Assembly: GCF_017589465.1 (NCBI RefSeq)
Contig: NZ_JAELYA010000002.1
Coordinates: forward strand, 708,205-772,204
Source of the DNA: Pseudomonas schmalbachii
Lineage (GTDB): Bacteria > Pseudomonadota > Gammaproteobacteria > Pseudomonadales > Pseudomonadaceae
Length of the DNA stretch: 64,000 bases
Direction of reading: 5' to 3'
In this document: positions 59,077 through 64,000 of the stretch, piece after piece
Position numbering within the stretch: position 1 is the first letter of the stretch
Layout of the letters: each line of letters starts with the position of its first letter
Position numbers and translations under genes: made by a program
The notes under the pieces: generated by a model
Told to the model about the DNA's origin: nothing
The model's input: only the letters and a program-made list of their open reading frames with translations
The model's database searches: none

Positions 59077-59871
59077 ATGACCACCATGCCGACCCCAACA
59101 ATCTCCCGCGCCAGTTGCCCGGCCGAGGAATGGAAACTGCGCGAGGAGCTGGCGGCCTGCTACCGCCTGATCGCGCATTTCCGCATGAGCGACCTGATCT
59201 TCACCCACATTTCCGTGCGCCTGCCGGGGCCGGAACATCATTTCCTGATCAATCCGTATGGGCTGATGTTCGACGAGATCACTGCCTCCAGCCTGGTAAA
59301 GATCGACCTCGACGGCCAGCCGGTGGAACCGACGCCGTACAAGGTCAACCCGGCCGGCTTCGTCATCCACAGCGCCATCCACGCCGCCCGCGAGGATGCC
59401 CAGTGCGTGCTGCACACCCACACCCGCGCCGGCTGCGCGGTGGCCGCGCAGGCCTGCGGGCTGCTGCCGCTGAACCAGATGTCGATGGAGTTCTACGGGC
59501 GCATCGGCTACCACGACTACGAAGGCATCGCCCTCTCCTTCGACGAGCAGGAACGGCTGGTACGCGACCTCGGCGAGCATTCCGTACTGATGCTGCGCAA
59601 CCATGGCCTGCTCACCATCGGCGAAACCGTGCAGCAGGCGTTCCTGCGCATGTACTACCTGGAGAAGGCCTGCGACATCCAGCTGGCCGCCCAGGCCGGC
59701 GGCGAACTGGTGATCCCGTCGAAGGAAGTCTGCGAACGCACCGAACGCCAGTTCAACGCCCCGGCACAGCCACAAGCCGAAGGCGACCTGACCGACACCG
59801 ACGCCAACGACCTGGCCTGGCAAGCGCTGCTGCGCATGCTCGACCGCGTTTCGCCGGGATATCGGGACTGA
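59077..59871 (+). CDS. Class II aldolase/adducin-family protein
   Basis: This 264-residue protein matches the class II aldolase/adducin fold. Metal ligands are visible in HTHTRAG (two His) and NHGLLTIGET (later His), with an upstream SAIHAARED segment. Family members cleave or epimerise sugar phosphates or act on other hydroxy-acids; the substrate here is unknown. It starts 10 bases after the CobW-like gene with GAGGAG upstream. Confidence 0.88.
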   Translation: MTTMPTPTISRASCPAEEWKLREELAACYRLIAHFRMSDLIFTHISVRLPGPEHHFLINPYGLMFDEITASSLVKIDLDGQPVEPTPYKVNPAGFVIHSAIHAAREDAQCVLHTHTRAGCAVAAQACGLLPLNQMSMEFYGRIGYHDYEGIALSFDEQERLVRDLGEHSVLMLRNHGLLTIGETVQQAFLRMYYLEKACDIQLAAQAGGELVIPSKEVCERTERQFNAPAQPQAEGDLTDTDANDLAWQALLRMLDRVSPGYRD

Positions 59872-60172
59872 GGTTCCGTAGGTTGGCGCTGAGCCTGCGA
59901 AGCCCAACATTGCCGCTCTGCGTAGTGTCGTAGGAGGAGTTGAGTGCAGCCGGTAGGGCGGGTGCAACCCGCCACCCTCCGTGCCACCGATTCGGCGGGT
60001 TTCACCCGCCCTACGGCGAGGCATCCCAACACCGTAGGATGGGTTGAGCGCAGCGATACCCATCGGAAGTTTGCCGACAGGTAATGGGTATCGCGTTGCT
60101 CAACCCATCCTACGGGAACGCGGTTAATGCGTAGGGTGGATGACCGAAGTCATCCACCACTAGATGCCCGAC
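59872..60172. repeat. 301-base gap filled with intergenic repeats
   Basis: The gap after the aldolase gene holds a GTAGGTTGG arm (59878-59909), a facing GTAGGGCGGGTG pair (59952-60014), a facing GTAGGATGGGT pair (60034-60113) and a small self-complementary unit GTAGGGTGGATGACCGAAGTC...ATCCACC (60131-60158). No gene is seen. Confidence 0.85.
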
Positions 60173-61216
60173 CTACTGCGCCGCCCAGGCATTGAAGCGC
60201 TCTTCCAGCTCCTCGCCGTGATCGACCCAGAACTCATCGTCCATCGCCAGCCCCACCGCCAGGTTCTGCGGCGAGGTCGGCACCCAACTGGCCAGCTTGG
60301 GTTCGAGCCTGCCGGCCGCTTCCTTGTTGGTCGGGCCGTAGGGGATGTTGTCGACGTACTTCACCTGCGCGTCCGGCTGGTTGGCGAAGGCGATGAAGCG
60401 CTTGGCCGTATCGACATGCTGCGAGCCCTTGATGATCGCCCAGTAGTCCATGCCGTACAGGCTGCCCGGCCAGACCAGCGCCAGGTTGCGCCCGCCCTTG
60501 TGCGCGTCGGCGATGCGGCCGGTGTAGGTGGAGGTCATCACCACGTCGCCGGCGGCCAGCCACTGCGCGGGTTGCGCGCCCGCTTCCCACCACTGCACGT
60601 AGGGCTTGATCTGGTTGAGCTTGGCGAAGGCGCGATCCTGGCCGGCCTTGGTCGCCAGCGTCTTGTACACGTCCTCGGCCTTGACGCCGTCGGCCATCAG
60701 GGCGAATTCCAGGTTGTACACCGCGCGCTTGCGCAGGCCGCGCTTGCCGGGGATCTTCTGCACATCCCAGAAATCCGCCCAGGACGTCGGCACAGCCTTC
60801 AGCTTGTCGGCGTCGTAGGCGATCGCCACGCCCCAGACCAGCGCCGCCGAGCCGCATTCCTTGGCCGCGTTGGGGATCAGTTGCTGGTCGCCGCCAATGG
60901 CATTCCAGTCCAGGCGCTCGAACAGGCCTTCATCGCAGCCGCGGGCCAGGTCGGGCCCTTCGATCTGCACCAGGTCCCAGTCGGCATGGCCGGTGTCGGC
61001 CATCACCTTGATCTTGGCCATCTCGCCGTTGTACTCGCTCTGCACCAGCTTGACCCCGGTGCTGGCCGTGAACGGCTTGAAGAAGGCGACTTCCTGCGCC
61101 TTCTGACCGGCGCCGCCGTAGCCGACCACCACCATGCTTTCCGCCGCGTGGGCGGCACCGACACCGAGCCCGAGGGCCAGCAGCAAGGGTTGCAAAGCGT
61201 TCTTCCGCAAAATCAT
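60173..61216 (-). CDS. Periplasmic binding protein, PotD-like, orphan
   Basis: This 347-residue protein has a Sec signal peptide (MILRKNALQPLLLALGLGVGAAHA). The mature domain is of the PotD/ABC-binding type (VVVGYGGAGQKAQEVAFFKPF, DWDLVQIEGPDLARGC, QPAQWLAAGDVVMTSTYTGR). No permease or ATPase gene is beside it, so it may deliver ligand to the PotABCD-like system at 49.9-53.8 kb or to a system elsewhere. It is divergent from the cupin gene. Confidence 0.9.
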   Translation of the reverse strand: MILRKNALQPLLLALGLGVGAAHAAESMVVVGYGGAGQKAQEVAFFKPFTASTGVKLVQSEYNGEMAKIKVMADTGHADWDLVQIEGPDLARGCDEGLFERLDWNAIGGDQQLIPNAAKECGSAALVWGVAIAYDADKLKAVPTSWADFWDVQKIPGKRGLRKRAVYNLEFALMADGVKAEDVYKTLATKAGQDRAFAKLNQIKPYVQWWEAGAQPAQWLAAGDVVMTSTYTGRIADAHKGGRNLALVWPGSLYGMDYWAIIKGSQHVDTAKRFIAFANQPDAQVKYVDNIPYGPTNKEAAGRLEPKLASWVPTSPQNLAVGLAMDDEFWVDHGEELEERFNAWAAQ

Positions 61217-61519
61217 CGGGCATTACCTCCTCGGGACAGATGCCGCGCACCCGGCCGGGAACAGGCAGGGCGGACGGTGAAGTGGCGGGTGCACCGGGCG
61301 AACAGACAGCGGAATACGGCGGCCGGGACGGCCGGACCGTTGCAATGGATTCATGCGCATCTCCGTTGTTGTTGTTGTGGAGCACGTCGCTGATAGCGCC
61401 CGCCTTGGCAGCGGGCCTGGCTAAAAACTACCCAGTCGATTTTAAAAAAACAAGTTGATTTTTTACTGAAGGTAAATTTCTATGGATCTACGTTAGATGA
61501 CCCGCCCAGGAGCCCGACC
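61217..61519. promoter_or_regulatory. 303-base divergent promoter region between binding protein and cupin genes
   Basis: The half next to the cupin gene is strikingly AT-rich for this genome. It contains two related boxes, AGTCGATTTT (61434-61443) and AGTTGATTTT (61453-61462), 19 bases apart. AGTCGATT also occurs in the divergent AraC/amidohydrolase promoter at 56304-56311. The other half is GC-rich without a clear feature. No gene is supported here. Confidence 0.5.
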
Positions 61520-61870
61520 GTGTCCGACGTGATCCATTTCTCCAAGCCCGAACTGCAGTTCCAACCCTACGGCGGCCAGCCCGCCGAGCGCGCTGCCATC
61601 TGCCGCCTGATCGGCCCGGCGGACAGCCAGACCATGGGCGCCGGCATGGCGCGCTTCGACGGCTGTTCCATCGAATGGACGGTGCTCTACGACGAACTGA
61701 TCGTGGTGATCGAGGGCAACTTCCGCCTGCGCCTGGCCGACCGCGTCATCGACGCCCGTCCCGGCGACGTGATCTGGGTGCCGGAACGCACGCCGCTGGC
61801 CTACGAGGGCGAGAAGGCGACGGTCTTTTACGCGCTGTACCCCGTGGACTGGCAGGCCCGCAACGCCTGA
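61520..61870 (+). CDS. Cupin-domain protein, EutQ-like
   Basis: This 116-residue protein has a single cupin fold with motif-like blocks MARFDGCSIEWTVLYDELIVVIEG and GDVIWVPERTPLAY. It resembles the C-terminal cupin of EutQ and small cupins near amine-catabolism genes. It has a GTG start with AGGAG upstream. It precedes the oxidoreductase gene by 36 bases and is co-transcribed. Confidence 0.87.
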   Translation: MSDVIHFSKPELQFQPYGGQPAERAAICRLIGPADSQTMGAGMARFDGCSIEWTVLYDELIVVIEGNFRLRLADRVIDARPGDVIWVPERTPLAYEGEKATVFYALYPVDWQARNA

Positions 61871-61906
61871 TCCGGTCCCACCCATAACAAGAAACGGAGC
61901 CTCCCG

Positions 61907-63856
61907 ATGACCGCCTTCCCGCACCTGTTCAGCCCGCTGGAAATCCGTGGCAAGCGCCTGAAGAACCGCATCATGTCCACCGGCCACGACACTTCCATGC
62001 CCACCGACAACCTGGTCAACGACCAGTTGGTGGCCTACCACAAGGCGCGGGCGGAAGGCGGCGTCGGCCTGATCGTCATGCAGGTCGCCGGGGTGCACGA
62101 CAGCGCGCGCTACACCTCGCACGTGCTGATGGCCACCGACGACGCCTGCATCGAGGGTTACCGCAGGGTCGCCGAGGCCTGCCATGCCGAGGGCACCGTG
62201 GTGCTGTCGCAGATCTTCCACCCCGGCCGCGAGATCATGGAGTCCGCCGACGGCCTGCTGGCGGTGGCCTATTCCGCCTCCGCCTCGCCGAACGAGCGCT
62301 TCCACGTGATGCCGCGCGCGCTGGACCAGGCGATGATCGACGAGATCGTCGCCGGCTACGCCGCCGCCGCGCGCCGCCTGAAGACCGCCGGGCTGGACGG
62401 CGTGGAAGTGGTCGCCAGCCACGGCTACCTGCCGGCGCAGTTCCTCAACCCGCGGGTGAACCGCCGCGAGGACGGCTACAACGGCGACCTCGACGCACGC
62501 CTGCGCTTCCTCCGCGAAGTGCTCGCCGCCGTGCGCGAGGCCACCGGCGAGGACTTCATCGTCGGCCTGCGCATCTCCGCCGACGAGCGCGACCCCGAGG
62601 GCCTGACCGAGGACGAGTCGCTGCAGGCCGTGCAGGCGCTGCAGGGCGAACTGGACTACGTACATATCGTCGCCGGCACTTCGGCATCGCTCGGCGGCGC
62701 CATCCATATCGTGCCGCCGATGGCCGTGGAAGCCGCCTACCTGGCGCCCACCGCCGGCAGCTTCAAGTCGCGCCTGGATATCCCGCTGTTCGTCACCGGG
62801 CGCATCAACCAGCCGCAGGAAGCCGAGCAGATCGTCGCCCGCGGCCAGGCCGACGTGTGCGGCATGACCCGCGCGCTGATCGCCGATCCGGAGATGCCGA
62901 ACAAGGCCGGCTCCGGCCGCCATGACGACGTGCGCGCCTGCATCGCCTGCAACCAGGCGTGCATCGGCCACTTCCACCGCGGCCTGCCGATTTCCTGCAT
63001 CCAGCACCCGGAAACCGGCCGCGAGCTGATCTACGGCCGCATCGAACAGGCCCGCCAGCGCAAGAAGGTGCTGGTTGCCGGCGGCGGTCCCGCAGGCATG
63101 AAGGCGGCGGCGGTTGCGGCACAGCGCGGCCACGACGTCACCCTCTGCGAAGCGTCCTCGCAGCTTGGCGGGCAGGTGAACCTCGCCCAGCTGCTGCCGC
63201 GTCGCGCCGAATTCGGCGGCGCCTCGACCAACCTCCAGCGCGAGATGGAACTGGCCGGCGTGCGTGTATTGCGCAACACCCGCGTCGACCGCGCGCTGGT
63301 CGAACGCGAGCGCCCGGACGTGGTGATCGTCGCCACCGGCGCCAAGCCCTACTGGCCGCAATTCGAGAACGGCGGCGAGCTGCAGGTAGTGGACGCCTGG
63401 CAGGTGCTGCGCGGCGAAGTGAAGATCGGCCGCTCGGTGCTGGTCACCGACTGGCGCTGCGACTGGATCGCCCCGGGCATCGCCGAACGCCTGGTGCGCG
63501 ACGGCCATCAGGTGCAGCTGGCGGTGAACGGCATCCACTGCGGCGAGAGCCTGCCGCTCTACGTGCGCGACCACATGGCCGGCGAGCTGCACCGCCTGGG
63601 CATTCCGGTCACGCCCTACGCGCGCCTCTACGGCTGCGACGACACCACCGTGTACATGCAGCACACCGCCAGCGGCGAGCCGATGCTGTTCGAGGACATC
63701 GACACCCTGGTGCTCTGCCACGGCCACGAGCCGGTGGACACCCTGGCCGGCGAACTCGCCGGACTGGTGGAGGTCAAGCGCATCGGCGACTGCCTGGCGC
63801 CACGCACCGCCGAGGAGGCGATCTTCGAGGGCCTGAAGGCCGCGTGGGCGATCTGA
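61907..63856 (+). CDS. NADH:flavin oxidoreductase/TMADH-family enzyme (FMN, 4Fe-4S, FAD domains)
   Basis: This 649-residue protein has an N-terminal FMN-binding TIM barrel of the old-yellow-enzyme type (about 1-340). A 4Fe-4S motif C-x2-C-x3-C-x11-C follows near 345-365 (CIACNQAC...C), then a Rossmann FAD/NAD domain (VLVAGGGPAGMKAA near 387). This is the layout of trimethylamine dehydrogenase, DgcA (dimethylglycine) and N-methylproline demethylase, so demethylation of a small N-methylated amine is a good guess. The substrate is not proven. Confidence 0.9.
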   Translation: MTAFPHLFSPLEIRGKRLKNRIMSTGHDTSMPTDNLVNDQLVAYHKARAEGGVGLIVMQVAGVHDSARYTSHVLMATDDACIEGYRRVAEACHAEGTVVLSQIFHPGREIMESADGLLAVAYSASASPNERFHVMPRALDQAMIDEIVAGYAAAARRLKTAGLDGVEVVASHGYLPAQFLNPRVNRREDGYNGDLDARLRFLREVLAAVREATGEDFIVGLRISADERDPEGLTEDESLQAVQALQGELDYVHIVAGTSASLGGAIHIVPPMAVEAAYLAPTAGSFKSRLDIPLFVTGRINQPQEAEQIVARGQADVCGMTRALIADPEMPNKAGSGRHDDVRACIACNQACIGHFHRGLPISCIQHPETGRELIYGRIEQARQRKKVLVAGGGPAGMKAAAVAAQRGHDVTLCEASSQLGGQVNLAQLLPRRAEFGGASTNLQREMELAGVRVLRNTRVDRALVERERPDVVIVATGAKPYWPQFENGGELQVVDAWQVLRGEVKIGRSVLVTDWRCDWIAPGIAERLVRDGHQVQLAVNGIHCGESLPLYVRDHMAGELHRLGIPVTPYARLYGCDDTTVYMQHTASGEPMLFEDIDTLVLCHGHEPVDTLAGELAGLVEVKRIGDCLAPRTAEEAIFEGLKAAWAI

Positions 63857-64000
63857 TGATCGCGGGCATGGCTCGCTTGTATGGCGGTAGGGTAGGAACC
63901 TGTCGGGGGTGGAGGGACAAGACCCGCTTCTGCAAGCCAGACGGTAGGAGACTTCCCCCACCCACGCGCTCACGACAAGCGCCGATAAGGAATCCATCGG

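Noticed and set aside
61240..61458. Possible 72-residue protein in the binding-protein/cupin divergent region
   Set aside because: No ribosome-binding site, a composition like random GC-rich DNA, and it overlaps the promoter region of both neighbours.
61493..63997. 834-codon open frame on the minus strand
   Set aside because: It is the antisense shadow of the TMADH-type oxidoreductase; composition is His/Ala/Gly/Val-rich without any motif, as expected opposite a GC-rich gene.
63857..64000. Gene at the right edge
   Set aside because: The last 144 bases show no start codon with a ribosome-binding site and no recognisable product; a downstream gene may begin outside the window.

Overview
This is a chromosomal window from a GC-rich gammaproteobacterium of the genus Pseudomonas. 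The gene order from about 0.4 to 49.8 kb is the one I recall for the P. aeruginosa PAO1 block PA4933-PA4974: rpsF/rpsR, rlmB-rnr, tRNA-Leu, purA, hisZ, hflKC, hflX-hfq-miaA-mutL-amiB-tsaE-nnr, queG, orn/rsgA, motAB, rhdA-psd, fimX/serB, the parE/parC group, thiC and a TolC-type protein. FimX, an RhdA-type sulfurtransferase and HisZ fit this genus, and many intergenic REP-like repeats fit the P. aeruginosa/nitroreducens/citronellolis side of it. The species is not determined.

Layout. 1-4.9 kb: ribosomal S6/S18 operon, then rlmB and rnr. 4.9-5.4 kb: two identical tRNA-Leu(CAG) genes behind a strong sigma70 promoter. 5.5-18.6 kb: a minus-strand housekeeping run for purine and histidine synthesis, membrane protease control (HflKC), the Hfq superoperon, mismatch repair, cell-wall amidase, tRNA t6A synthesis and NAD(P)HX repair. 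18.6-25.4 kb: queG, orn, rsgA, the MotAB stator, RhdA and Psd. 25.5-34.1 kb: an HPP membrane protein, a large FimX-neighbour protein with a PilZ-like C-terminus, FimX itself, SerB and a YtjB-type membrane protein. 34.2-43.5 kb: a PqiC-like lipoprotein, then nudF-yqiB-cpdA-yqiA-parE-(esterase-like)-(retropepsin-like)-parC. 43.7-49.8 kb: an RsiV-type lipoprotein, a CytX-type permease behind TPP-riboswitch-controlled thiC, and a TolC-family outer-membrane protein.

From 49.8 kb to the end the conserved block gives way to an accessory metabolic region. It holds a complete PotABCD-like ABC importer with a Tat-exported binding protein and its own LysR regulator. An AraC-family regulator is divergent from an amidohydrolase, which is translationally coupled to a CobW-family metallochaperone and followed by a class II aldolase. 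Further on are an orphan PotD-like binding protein and, divergent from it, an EutQ-like cupin with a large FMN/FAD/4Fe-4S oxidoreductase of the TMADH/DgcA/N-methylproline demethylase type. Together these look like uptake and breakdown of a nitrogenous (amine, amide or betaine-like) compound. The substrate cannot be read from sequence. This is the part of the window most likely to hold undescribed biology.

The spaces between operons are filled by at least six families of short palindromic repeats, single or as facing pairs. I saw no insertion sequence, integrase, prophage or CRISPR array.
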